From NCBI GenBank assembly GCA_020627535.1, contig JAHDGU010000001.1:100670-164669 (forward strand): a stretch of DNA of 64,000 nt, read 5' to 3'. Each line of letters opens with the position of its first letter. Position 1 is the first letter of the stretch. A program made the position numbers and the translations under genes. The notes beneath the pieces were generated by a model. The model was not told the DNA's origin, did not search any database, and worked only from the letters and a program-made list of their open reading frames with translations. The DNA comes from Saprospiraceae bacterium (GTDB taxonomy: Bacteria > Bacteroidota > Bacteroidia > Chitinophagales > Saprospiraceae). Below, one piece after another: positions 54,338 to 61,765 of this stretch.

Positions 54338-54778
54338 TCAAGCATTGAGTTCTTGCTCAAAAGTATCAGCAACGACTCCTGCACCGAATATGAATAATCC
54401 CTCTAAGATCAGAAGCATCACACCGAGTATGACCAAGATGAAAGCCACGAATTCATACTCTGCAGCTTGTATCGCGAGGATCACCATTGCTACAGCAAAT
54501 AGCACAATCAAAGTCTGGAAAATTCGAAAAACGATGCTGCGTCTCACGAAGATTATGGGATAAAGGTTTTCAAGGGCATTGCGGTCAATAATGATTCTGG
54601 TCAGGTGGATGGCCGGACTACCAAGAAATGTGTAAGGAGATCTTGAACCTATTAAGAGATGCCCTACAATGCGCTCTCCTTGTATGGAAAAATCAAAGTG
54701 TGAGTCGCTCCGCGAGAATGAATCCAGAAGTTCCTCTAGTGTATCTACTGGCTTGGAGACTGCAAGCTGAATCTTCAT
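54338..54778 (-). CDS. Small membrane protein of unknown function
   Basis: 146 aa. The first 90 residues are soluble and mixed alpha/beta (IQGERIVGHLLIGSRS); two adjacent membrane spans follow (IFQTLIVLFAVAMVILAI and FVAFILVILGVMLLILEGLF) and a short tail ends in EQELNA. No family is recognised. It lies 15 bases after the DinB gene on the same strand, suggesting co-transcription with DinB and the cystathionine beta-synthase gene. Confidence 0.6.
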   Translation of the reverse strand: MKIQLAVSKPVDTLEELLDSFSRSDSHFDFSIQGERIVGHLLIGSRSPYTFLGSPAIHLTRIIIDRNALENLYPIIFVRRSIVFRIFQTLIVLFAVAMVILAIQAAEYEFVAFILVILGVMLLILEGLFIFGAGVVADTFEQELNA

Positions 54779-54793
54779 CTCGTTTACAGACGA

Positions 54794-55333
54794 CTAGGAT
54801 ACCACCTTCGCTGTCCTCAAGATCTGCTTGTTGTGGCGCTTCTGATGCTGATCAAAAAATCCTAGTGCACCTGCCATGTCCATGCGTCCCGCAAGAGGAT
54901 GTTTGTAGACTTGTTTGGCAAGGATGACGGGATCGGTGGTGTTGATAAAATCTGAGAGCGCGGCACGCGAACGCTGCCATTTTTTGTTGATCTCTTCAAG
55001 ACTCACCTGCTCAGGAGGTACACCAGCTGCAGCTGGCGCCTTGACAGGAATCGGGAATTTCAAGTAGGTCTTGACCATCCAAGCATTTTTGCGTGCAGCA
55101 AAATCGGCACTCTGTAATTGGTCAGGATACTGGCACTTCTTCTTGATATATGCTAGAGAACCTCGCTCTGCATTGTACAGATGCCACATGACTTGACCCA
55201 CACTCCATTTGCCTTCGGCCGGTGCTTGGATAAACTGCTCAGGACTCAGCGTACTGATTGCCGAGAGCTGTAAGCTCCAGTGATCGGTAAGAGATGCGAG
55301 CAATTGATCACACTTTTGCTTGATCTTGCTCAT
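54794..55333 (-). CDS. DinB superfamily four-helix bundle protein
   Basis: 179 aa. WSVGQVMWHLYNAERGSLAYI supplies the first helical histidine, and FFDQHQKRHNKQI near the end gives the HxxxH pair of the DinB/YfiT metal site. Such proteins are metal-dependent and often link to thiol transfer (bacillithiol or mycothiol S-transferases); YtxJ in this window suggests a bacillithiol-like thiol in this organism. Its ATG directly follows the stop of the cystathionine beta-synthase gene (TAG then ATG), so it is coupled to cysteine metabolism. Confidence 0.88.
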   Translation of the reverse strand: MSKIKQKCDQLLASLTDHWSLQLSAISTLSPEQFIQAPAEGKWSVGQVMWHLYNAERGSLAYIKKKCQYPDQLQSADFAARKNAWMVKTYLKFPIPVKAPAAAGVPPEQVSLEEINKKWQRSRAALSDFINTTDPVILAKQVYKHPLAGRMDMAGALGFFDQHQKRHNKQILRTAKVVS

Positions 55334-56692
55334 CTAGAGTGCTTGCAGGATATCATAATTGGTGATGATATGGAGGCTTCCTATCTGATCCTTAGCGAGC
55401 ACTGCTGGATTCTCTTTGTCAATATATCGACGCAGCTCCTTGACAGTCAAGCTGGACTCTACGATCGGGAAGCCCTCTGTCATGATCTTGTCTACAGACT
55501 GATCAGAGTGTGCGAGAGGCTGCTCGAGGATGTAGTTGAGCACGGCTGTCTCAGTCACAGACCCGACGACCTCACCATCTCTGGCCACTGGAAGCTGCGA
55601 GAGATCATTGGACTTCATCATGTGCAGTGCTGTCTTGACGGTCTCCTGATGATCAATGGACATGTATCCTTTGCTTGCTTTCTGATCGATGAGATCTTGC
55701 ACTTTGAGATCATCTTCGAGGAAGCCACGCTGACGCATCCAGTCATCATTGTAGATCTTGCCGACGTAGCGGCTGCCGTGATCGTGGAAAATGATGACGA
55801 CAACATCGTCTGGACCAAACTGCGATCGCAGCTGATGCGCACCTGCCATTGCAGATCCGCAGCTGTATCCTAGCAAGAGCCCTTCTGATTTGGCTAGCTT
55901 GCGCGCGAAGACTGCACCGTCTTTATCCGAGACCTTCTCGAAGTGATCGATGAGGTCAAAGTCTACATTTTTCGGTAAGATATCTTCTCCGATACCTTCT
56001 GTGATATATGGGTAGATTTCCTTTTCATCAAACTCGCCTGTTTCCTTGTACTTCTTGAAGACCGATCCATAAGTGTCGATGCCCCAGATCTTGATATCAG
56101 GATTTTGTTCCTTAAGGTACTTGGCTGTACCTGACACAGTCCCACCAGTACCTACGCCTACGACAAGGTGTGTGATCTTGCCGTCTGTCTGTTCCCAGAT
56201 TTCTGGTCCGGTTGACTCATAGTGAGCGAGTCGATTGGCGAGGTTGTCGTATTGGTTAAACCAAAAAGAGTTGGGTATCGTCTTGCTCAGTCTCTCCGCA
56301 GTGGAGTAGTAGGACTTAGGATCATCTGGTGTGACATTGGTCGGACAGACGATGACCTCTGCGCCGACAGCTTTGAGGATGTCTATCTTCTCTTTGGATT
56401 GCTTGTCAGTCGTGGTGAAGATGCACTTGTATCCCTTGACGCATGCGGCAAGAGCGAGACCCATGCCAGTGTTACCAGAGGTGCACTCAATGATAGTGCC
56501 TCCTGGCTTGAGTTTGCCTTCTGCTTCAGCCACTTGGAGCATCTTCAAGGCCATGCGATCTTTGATGCTGTGACCTGGATTGTAGGTTTCTACCTTGCCA
56601 AGTACCGTACACGGGAAGTCAGAGGCTATCTTATTGAGTCTGATCATCGGTGTATTTCCGATGGTCTCTAGGACGTTATTGTAGATCTTCAT
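55334..56692 (-). CDS. Cystathionine beta-synthase (PLP domain plus CBS pair)
   Basis: 452 aa. Fold-type II PLP enzyme with GNTPMIRLNKI, the PLP lysine at residue 44 in HSIKDRMAL, CTSGNTGMGLALAA and VGTGGTVSGTAKYL. The last 125 residues hold two CBS motifs (KASKGYMSIDHQETVKTAL and DKIMTEGFPIVESSLT), which may sense AdoMet or adenosyl compounds. It condenses serine or O-acetylserine with homocysteine, or makes cysteine. The pattern with a CBS pair and no haem domain fits bacterial cystathionine beta-synthases. First gene of an operon with DinB. Confidence 0.9.
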   Translation of the reverse strand: MKIYNNVLETIGNTPMIRLNKIASDFPCTVLGKVETYNPGHSIKDRMALKMLQVAEAEGKLKPGGTIIECTSGNTGMGLALAACVKGYKCIFTTTDKQSKEKIDILKAVGAEVIVCPTNVTPDDPKSYYSTAERLSKTIPNSFWFNQYDNLANRLAHYESTGPEIWEQTDGKITHLVVGVGTGGTVSGTAKYLKEQNPDIKIWGIDTYGSVFKKYKETGEFDEKEIYPYITEGIGEDILPKNVDFDLIDHFEKVSDKDGAVFARKLAKSEGLLLGYSCGSAMAGAHQLRSQFGPDDVVVIIFHDHGSRYVGKIYNDDWMRQRGFLEDDLKVQDLIDQKASKGYMSIDHQETVKTALHMMKSNDLSQLPVARDGEVVGSVTETAVLNYILEQPLAHSDQSVDKIMTEGFPIVESSLTVKELRRYIDKENPAVLAKDQIGSLHIITNYDILQAL

Positions 56693-56776
56693 GTCTTAGG
56701 ATAATTGAGACTCAAAGTTCCTCATTATCTTTTTGGCGAAAGCCAGAAAATCTCCTGCGCTATCAAGGCAGGAAGT

Positions 56777-57664
56777 CTACTGGAGATAGCGTATGTGTAG
56801 GTAGAATTTCTGGTCCATCACACGCAATGACTCTGCAGCCTCTGGTGATATGATAGCTATGATCTCGTCCGGATAGATGCCATCTGGGATATTGGACACC
56901 ACTGTAGCGAAGACGGATCGTCTAGACATTGGATTGAATAGTTCGACATCGGTGCCAGCGGGAATGGTGGAGCTTAGGACAAAAAATCCGGAACGATTGC
57001 GACTGTTCTTGTTCCAGTAGGCAGCTCCTTTTTCTTCGACGAGTTCGAGGCGCTCTTCTACTGCGGGTGTGTCTGTGGATATCTCGGATGTCGGTAAACC
57101 TGTATAGGGATGTACTGGCGTGCTGGTCGGTAGCTGAGGTTCATCGATGGATACGACGACTGGCGAGCTGGCTTGCGGGTCAAGATTGATCCATCCGATA
57201 AGAAGCCTGTCGCCTGGAGAGATGCTCTGATCGCTGACATCATTATTGTAGCTAAGATCAAAGAGCGGAATCTTGAAAAGTCTGTGCGCAATGTGAAAAA
57301 GAGTCTGACCTCGCTGCACCTGATAGTAAACGCTGACAAAGCGATCCGATCGATCCTTGAGTCTTGTGACAAATTTGTTGGCACTCAAGGGTATCCGTAG
57401 GATTTCATCTTTTTTGAGGCCACGTCCCTGGAGACCGATATTGTACTCGAGCAGCTCTGGTATCGGTGTCCCGTAAGCCCTTGCGATGGAGTAGAGTGTC
57501 TGTCTAGGCTGGACTTTGTGCAGGAAATATGGATATTCGTGCTCAGTAGCCTGTATCATCAGTCGCTGGCCCGGTGTGAATACATCTGGTGCATAGTACT
57601 GTGCGATGATCGGGCTTTCGCCCAAAAGGAGAAAAAGAGAAAATACAAAGATGATTCGCCTCAT
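56777..57664 (-). CDS. Exported LysM-domain protein
   Basis: 295 aa with signal peptide ending ESPIIAQ. Two LysM repeats follow: YFLHKVQPRQTLYSIARAYG at about residue 50 and VYYQVQRGQTLFHIAHRLFK at about residue 110. LysM binds the N-acetylglucosamine backbone of peptidoglycan. The rest is a proline-rich linker and a C-terminal double-psi-like region (SGFFVLSSTIPAGTDVELFN, VVSNIPDG) similar to RlpA-type folds. It probably binds cell wall. A copy of the hairpin motif codes for part of its signal peptide. Confidence 0.85.
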   Translation of the reverse strand: MRRIIFVFSLFLLLGESPIIAQYYAPDVFTPGQRLMIQATEHEYPYFLHKVQPRQTLYSIARAYGTPIPELLEYNIGLQGRGLKKDEILRIPLSANKFVTRLKDRSDRFVSVYYQVQRGQTLFHIAHRLFKIPLFDLSYNNDVSDQSISPGDRLLIGWINLDPQASSPVVVSIDEPQLPTSTPVHPYTGLPTSEISTDTPAVEERLELVEEKGAAYWNKNSRNRSGFFVLSSTIPAGTDVELFNPMSRRSVFATVVSNIPDGIYPDEIIAIISPEAAESLRVMDQKFYLHIRYLQ

Positions 57665-57712
57665 ATTAAAAAAATATGTCAGGTGTAAGTGTCATAAAAT
57701 TAGGGTTTTATA

Positions 57713-58453
57713 TTGAAAAATACGGTTTCGGTCATCATTCCAGCACGTATTGGAAGTTCGCGCTTTCCGCGAAAGGTCTTGCATCCAATCTTGGGCAAGG
57801 CAATGATTCACCATGTATATCAACGCTGCAACAAGAGTAGGCTAGTATCTGATGTCATCATCGCAACCGATAGTGATGAGGTCATGAGATATTGCGTGCA
57901 GCACGATCTCAATGCTCAGATGACTTCTGTAGAGCATCAATCTGGGACTGATCGCTGTGCCGAAGTGGCTCAAAGACTCGACACTGACTACATCATCAAT
58001 GTCCAAGGTGATGAGCCCTTAATACATCCATCGCATCTTGATACGCTGATCACCAAGCTGAGTCAATCTAATGTCTTAGGCATAGCGACCTTGGGCATGG
58101 AGATAGAAGATCTTGACTTGATTACTGATCCTAATGTGGTGAAACTTGTGGCCTCACCATCGGGAGTGATTCATTACTTCAGTCGCTCCGCGATTCCCTA
58201 TACACGCGATGCCGAGATCGCCTATCCTCGAGCGATCAAGCATCTAGGTGTCTATGCATTTGAGCGAAAGCTCCTCTTAGAGTTGTGTAAACTGCCTCCA
58301 TCGATCAATGAGACCACGGAGAAACTCGAGCAGCTTCGATGGCTGGATGCAGGATATCGTATCGGTCTAGCGCTGACGGACCGAGATACAGTCGGGGTAG
58401 ATGTGATTGAAGATGTGAGTAGGGTAGAAGAAATACTCGCTAAGGATGCATGA
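57713..58453 (+). CDS. kdsB: 3-deoxy-manno-octulosonate cytidylyltransferase
   Basis: 246 aa starting at TTG 57713; there is no ATG near the conserved start VSVIIPARIGSSRFPRKVLH. The nucleotidyltransferase motifs are complete: IATDSDEVM, HQSGTDRCAEVA, INVQGDEPLI with the magnesium aspartate, and HYFSRSAIPYTRD. It makes CMP-Kdo for the inner core of lipopolysaccharide, showing a Gram-negative outer membrane. The 3' end overlaps cdd convergently by 14 bases. One variant copy of the hairpin motif (GAGC stem) lies in codons for FERKL. Confidence 0.95.
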   Translation: MKNTVSVIIPARIGSSRFPRKVLHPILGKAMIHHVYQRCNKSRLVSDVIIATDSDEVMRYCVQHDLNAQMTSVEHQSGTDRCAEVAQRLDTDYIINVQGDEPLIHPSHLDTLITKLSQSNVLGIATLGMEIEDLDLITDPNVVKLVASPSGVIHYFSRSAIPYTRDAEIAYPRAIKHLGVYAFERKLLLELCKLPPSINETTEKLEQLRWLDAGYRIGLALTDRDTVGVDVIEDVSRVEEILAKDA

Positions 58454-58919
58454 AATGCCCTCCGGCAAATCCGAGTGGCAGGAGCGACTTGATAGAATCA
58501 AATTGATAGATAAAATCCTTTCCTTCAAGGAGAATTACGATTGATGAGTCTTGACGATTTTCAAATTCTGCAATAACCTGTCGGCAGTTACCACAGGGAG
58601 CTGCTGGTTCATGCTCGAGACTGCTAGTGCTGATCAAGGTCTTGAGGATTTTTTGTCCAGGTGCTTGAGAGGCTGCGGCAGCAAAAGCAACTTGCTCAGC
58701 ACACAAGCAGCTCGGGAAGGCCGCATTCTCTTGATTGGCGCCGGAGATAATCTCTCCGCTATCCAAGAGTAGTGCGGCCGCCACCCGAAACTTGCTATAG
58801 GGACTATAAGAGTCGGCCAGTCGGCCTCGAGCCGCTGCCAAGAGTCGACGAACATCCTCGTCAAGAATGTTCTGTTTGTCGATCTTGTCGTACTCTATGA
58901 GCAGCTGCTCTCTCATCAT
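58440..58919 (-). CDS. cdd: Cytidine deaminase
   Basis: 159 aa. The zinc site has SCLCAEQVAFAAAAS (cysteine and catalytic glutamate) and AAPCGNCRQVIAEF (two cysteines), as in tetrameric Cdd. SPYSKFRVAAALLLDSG and GANQENAAFPS supply the substrate loop. It converts cytidine and deoxycytidine to uridine forms in pyrimidine salvage. Start at ATG 58919 or the adjacent ATG 58916. The upstream side opens into a repeat-rich gap and then an insertion sequence, so the promoter may lie in the repeat region. Confidence 0.95.
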   Translation of the reverse strand: MMREQLLIEYDKIDKQNILDEDVRRLLAAARGRLADSYSPYSKFRVAAALLLDSGEIISGANQENAAFPSCLCAEQVAFAAAASQAPGQKILKTLISTSSLEHEPAAPCGNCRQVIAEFENRQDSSIVILLEGKDFIYQFDSIKSLLPLGFAGGHFMHP

Positions 58920-58962
58920 TCAGGATGTATGGTATGGCAAGAGTTGTGCCAAAGTCCTTTTT

Positions 58963-59057
58963 GTTGATGGTTGAGTGATCGTGAACCGAAGACCGTTGAC
59001 CGTAAACCGGTGATAGTTTGGAGTTGATGGTTGGGAGTTGATGGTTGATGGTTTCTC
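58963..59057. repeat. Degenerate heptamer repeat array, left side of the insertion sequence
   Basis: From 58981 to 59057 the sequence runs in an unbroken 7-base register: units such as GTGAACC, GAAGACC, GTTGACC, GTAAACC, then GTTGATG, GTTGGGA, GTTGATG, GTTGATG and GTTTCTC. Two more units (GTTGATG, GTTGAGT) stand before it at 58963-58976, offset by four bases. The units share a GTTGAxx/xxxxACC shape. No coding frame covers it. Confidence 0.8.
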
Positions 59058-59107
59058 CATTGTAAATCCCTGAAAGAGGTTTAGGCCAGATTAAGAATAA
59101 TAGTATG

Positions 59108-59998
59108 TCATATCGGACAGATGTGTGCATTGATTGACTCTTTGTCTAAACCACTCAATCTGTACTTATTCATTCTATGTTCTGGTCGTTCATTGGTGTT
59201 TAAAGTTAGCAGTGCTCGTTCAAAGCTCTGAGGACTTTGTCTTCCGGGTAATCCTTGATGGAATCTTTCATTGTTGTATTGCTTGACAGCCTGTCGGACC
59301 CATTTGCTGAGCTGTGCCATATTGGCTATGCTTCGAAAGATGAGATACTCATTCTTGATGATGCCATTGATGCGTTCTGCATAGGCGTTGTTTTGTCCTT
59401 TTACACCCATGCTTGGTATGCATCCGTGCTGAGCTAGAAGCGCAAGGTATGCTCTTGAGGTGTATTGACATCCTCTATCAGAATGATGAATGAGCCCTTG
59501 AAGTTGATCAGAAGATCTAGACTTAAAAGCTTTTTTCAGAGCTTCGATATTGGCTTTTGATTCTAGAGTAGAGCTCACTGCATAACCAACAATTTTACGA
59601 CTGTACACATCAAGAATAAATGTCAGATAAAAGAACTTCTTGCCTACTGCAAAGTAGGTAATATCACTCTGCCATACTTGATTGATTCTAGAACTTAGCA
59701 TGCCTTCTATGAGATTGGGCCATTGATAATGTCCTGATATTGTGGTCTTTGTGGCAATTCTATACCGTCTGACCTGATAGCCCATTTCCTTGCAAAAGGA
59801 GATGAACTTATCGCGTCCCATAATCTGGACATCGAGCTGGTAGTACATCTTTTCGATACCGCATCCAGGATGACGTGATCGATATTGATCTATGGCATGC
59901 ATGAGAATCACAAAGTCATTACTGGCCTTAAGCATTCGCTTACGATACTTCAAAACAGCTTGTTCACTAATCATAGCCACAGCGTATAAATCACGCAT
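59108..59998 (-). CDS. IS3-family transposase OrfB (DDE integrase)
   Basis: 296 aa from ATG 59998; the same frame is open back to the A-run at 60056-60063, so the active product is expected as an OrfAB fusion of about 430 residues through a -1 frameshift. HPGCGIEKMYYQL is the IS3 HTH_21 region. The rve catalytic core has WQSDITYFAVGKKFFYLTF (first D), GLIHHSDRGCQYTS (second D) and NAYAERINGIIKNEYL (E), with the usual 35-residue spacing. All three catalytic acids are present, so it may be active. Confidence 0.95.
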   Translation of the reverse strand: MRDLYAVAMISEQAVLKYRKRMLKASNDFVILMHAIDQYRSRHPGCGIEKMYYQLDVQIMGRDKFISFCKEMGYQVRRYRIATKTTISGHYQWPNLIEGMLSSRINQVWQSDITYFAVGKKFFYLTFILDVYSRKIVGYAVSSTLESKANIEALKKAFKSRSSDQLQGLIHHSDRGCQYTSRAYLALLAQHGCIPSMGVKGQNNAYAERINGIIKNEYLIFRSIANMAQLSKWVRQAVKQYNNERFHQGLPGRQSPQSFERALLTLNTNERPEHRMNKYRLSGLDKESINAHICPI

Positions 59999-60036
59999 CG
60001 AGTAGGAAAGTGATGAGCTTTTGAGGCGAAACTGCT

Positions 60037-60402
60037 CTAAGGCTTGATGTCGAAATTTTTTTTAATGTCCACACCAAAGTGTTCACTTGCCTTGGCGAGC
60101 AACATCTCCAGATACTCGATGCTGATCTGCTTTTGTCCAAGAAGCTTCTCAAGACTCTCAATCTTGTGATCCTTTTGCTTGAGACGCTCAGAATTACTAC
60201 TTGCTTGTTCCACGACAACGACCTTGTTTTGATAAAAGTAGGAGTACTTGCGTAGCCACTTGTAGATCGCTGTAGCACTGACATGGTACTGCTTGGACAT
60301 TTCGCCAACCGTGACAAGACCTTTTTCGTACTCCTTGACACGTGCTTTTTTAAACTCCGTGGAGAAGCGTCTCCGGCTTGAATGTTTGGATAGTTTATGC
60401 AT
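60037..60402 (-). CDS. IS3-family transposase OrfA (helix-turn-helix)
   Basis: 121 aa. RRRFSTEFKKARVKEYEKG and VGEMSKQYHVSATAIYKWLR form the HTH_8 domain that binds the inverted repeats. A leucine-rich coiled coil follows (LKQKDHKIESLEKLLGQK) and drives multimerisation. The end reads into eight A bases in the codons for DIKKN; a -1 slip there enters the orfB frame, which opens just upstream after a TAA at 60062-60064. Without slipping, translation ends at 60037. Confidence 0.94.
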   Translation of the reverse strand: MHKLSKHSSRRRFSTEFKKARVKEYEKGLVTVGEMSKQYHVSATAIYKWLRKYSYFYQNKVVVVEQASSNSERLKQKDHKIESLEKLLGQKQISIEYLEMLLAKASEHFGVDIKKNFDIKP

Positions 60403-60445
60403 CCTCTTGGTTGATTCAGGCCTAAACTTTTTTCAGGGACGGACA

Positions 60446-60494
60446 GTTGACAGTTGATGGTTTCGTGGACCGATGACCGATGACCGTGGTCAAT
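60446..60494. repeat. Degenerate heptamer repeat array, right side of the insertion sequence
   Basis: Seven consecutive 7-base units: GTTGACA, GTTGATG, GTTTCGT, GGACCGA, TGACCGA, TGACCGT, GGTCAAT. They begin eight bases after the right inverted repeat. The pair GTTGATG-GTTTC also ends the left array, so the two flanks share composition and even unit order, as if one repeat region was split or duplicated around the element. Confidence 0.75.
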
Positions 60495-60575
60495 GGCTGG
60501 CTTCAGCTGTGAAGTTACCTGAGGTGCAACCGGCCTTCCATTTCAATGGAGCTTGCCGACCTGCGGTTGGGGTTT

Positions 60576-60609
60576 GGGAGGGTTCTGATCCTTATCAGAG
60601 GAGCCTCCC
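60576..60609. other. Nested hairpin in the gap right of the insertion sequence
   Basis: Outer stem GGGAGG with CCTCCC (60576-60581 and 60604-60609) and inner stem CTGAT with ATCAG around CCTT. It lies 30 bases beyond the stop of the downstream minus-strand gene. No T-run follows on either side, so a classic terminator is not supported; it could be a structured 3' end or a remnant of a palindromic repeat. Confidence 0.4.
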
Positions 60610-60638
60610 GACCTCTAGTCAGCCTGGAGCTCATTTGA

Positions 60639-60956
60639 TCACTCTTCATTGCGCTGCCCACATCTTCTGGACTGGCGCTCTAGTCTCAGGTTGTTGTTGA
60701 TGTCCTCGAAAAAGTTTCCGACAGACTGATCAGGATCGGTCAACCATCTTTGGCGATTGTCTCGTATGCACTTGTAATCATCATAGTGACCTGCCCAGAT
60801 CGCACCACCATAGGCTCTGTACATGTCATGCTGGTCTACCAGCTTGATGAATTGGCGAAGTGGCATCTGTTCATCGATCTCAAACTCGATCTGATGGCTC
60901 TCAACATCATCGGCCATACACACACTGTCACGATCTGCTGTAATGATCACTGTCAA
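60639..60956 (-). CDS. Hypothetical protein, second gene of a small accessory pair
   Basis: 105 aa if translation starts at TTG 60956; ATG 60917 is an alternative. The centre reads EIDEQMPLRQFIKLVDQHDM then AIWAGHYDDYKCIRDNRQRW, with a final charged tail that is rich in arginine. No signal peptide or membrane span. It follows the 160-aa gene after nine bases. Position beside an insertion sequence and the unknown partner suggest accessory DNA, possibly an immunity-like or regulatory protein, but nothing in the sequence establishes this. Confidence 0.5.
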   Translation of the reverse strand: MTVIITADRDSVCMADDVESHQIEFEIDEQMPLRQFIKLVDQHDMYRAYGGAIWAGHYDDYKCIRDNRQRWLTDPDQSVGNFFEDINNNLRLERQSRRCGQRNEE

Positions 60957-60965
60957 TATTTTGAG

Positions 60966-61448
60966 CTAAGAACTCCATCCAAAATGCAAGACAAGACTGC
61001 CTTGAGCTGAATGAAAGATGATGTCATCACCGACTTGATCTCCTCCTAGCTCCTTGGCAAGAGAGGTGTCTATACCTGAAAGTGCAAAAGATCGGAGATC
61101 TGTCAGTGTATTCAAGAAGCCAAACAAAGCTTCTCGGAACTGAGTTTCCTTTTGCTGATAGTCTGGGTCCAGATGATCTTTGGTGTCAAGATTGGTCCGA
61201 TGATCTCGCCAATATTGCAGTTTGTCGAGTACAGTCTGATGGAGATTCTCTATTGGCGTGAGTGCCAGGTATCGTAGATCTCGTTCTTGTATATAGTGCC
61301 GTATCTCACCGACTTGTAGATATGGTTCTTCATAGTACGATATCTGTGAGAAGTATGATCTCAGTCGCTCCAGAAGTGATTTTCCTACTGGGAGCTCAAG
61401 CCGAGTGAAGTGATAATAGCCGCCACTATTTGTCGAAGCTCGACGCAT
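60966..61448 (-). CDS. Hypothetical protein, first gene of a small accessory pair
   Basis: 160 aa from ATG 61448. Mostly helical and charged, with LELPVGKSLLERLRSYFSQI, EIRHYIQERDLRYLALTPIE and a C-terminal strand-rich end (DDIIFHSAQGSLVLHFGWSS). There is no signal peptide, no membrane segment and no catalytic motif that I recognise. It is separated by nine bases from the next gene, so both are probably one operon. Both neighbours on the left are an insertion sequence and repeats, fitting a variable locus. Confidence 0.55.
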   Translation of the reverse strand: MRRASTNSGGYYHFTRLELPVGKSLLERLRSYFSQISYYEEPYLQVGEIRHYIQERDLRYLALTPIENLHQTVLDKLQYWRDHRTNLDTKDHLDPDYQQKETQFREALFGFLNTLTDLRSFALSGIDTSLAKELGGDQVGDDIIFHSAQGSLVLHFGWSS

Positions 61449-61765
61449 AGCGTCTAGTGCTTAATCAATTTGTGCGATGTTCGACGGCTCCATATCAATG
61501 AATCGAAGGTATCGCATTTTGACCGATGATAGTCCCTCGGTCAAGTACTTTTTAGGGTTCTCAGACCTTAGCTTTTCTTAACTGTCTATTCTCTTGCTTA
61601 CTGAAATTTCTTGGACGTCTTGAACCTCAGTCCATATTGGGCGTTGCAATTATTGCAATGTATGATGAAGCTATTTTGAAGATCAATGGCCAACTAATGT
61701 GGTCTTAGTGTCCTAGTTGTTCCTAGTTGCTTGACATAATTACCACTTCACTATGAGGAGATCTG
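61449..61765. other. Intergenic gap with a TTGCAAT dyad
   Basis: 317 bases with no supported gene. It contains a perfect 7-bp inverted repeat with one central base (TTGCAAT-T-ATTGCAA, 61644-61658), a possible operator or small cruciform. It also has two nearby copies of CCTAGTTG (about 61700-61730). No terminator with a T-run and no promoter consensus stands out. Confidence 0.4.

Larger units (their letters stand above)
1378..58273. repeat. Interspersed GNNA-tetraloop hairpin motif, 22 copies
   Basis: Consensus T(3-5), a 3-4 bp GC-rich stem, a G-N-N-A loop, then the other stem strand; typical core GGC-GAAA-GCC. In this orientation on the plus strand: 1378, 12042, 22499, 25600, 42204, 45958, 56730, 58259. 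On the minus strand (read as stem-TTTC-stem-AAAA on the plus strand): 3731, 4049, 8642, 13405, 18239, 23831, 26663, 34309, 42982, 44264, 47257, 49236, 49404, 57613. Stems vary with pairing kept (GGC/GCC, GCC/GGC, GCGC/GCGC, CGC/GCG, GAGC/GCTC, GGGC/GCCC). Nineteen copies are inside genes, three between genes. Confidence 0.8.
59068..60438 (-). mobile_element. IS3-family insertion sequence, apparently intact
   Basis: 1371 bp bounded by imperfect 20-bp inverted repeats: CCCTGAAAGAGGTTTAGGCC at 59068-59087 and, read on the minus strand, CCCTGAAAAAAGTTTAGGCC from 60438 to 60419 (18 of 20 identical). Inside are orfA and orfB on the minus strand, linked by a run of eight A (60056-60063) where a -1 slip would fuse the frames. 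DDE residues are intact. No clear target duplication is visible next to the repeats, so it may be an old insertion or the ends may need a shift of a few bases. Confidence 0.9.

Noticed and set aside
59060..60446. Target-site duplication of the IS3 element
   Set aside because: Bases next to the inverted repeats (AAT on the left, ACG on the right) do not match, and shifting the ends to TG/CA gives CCC and GGG, which are not direct repeats.
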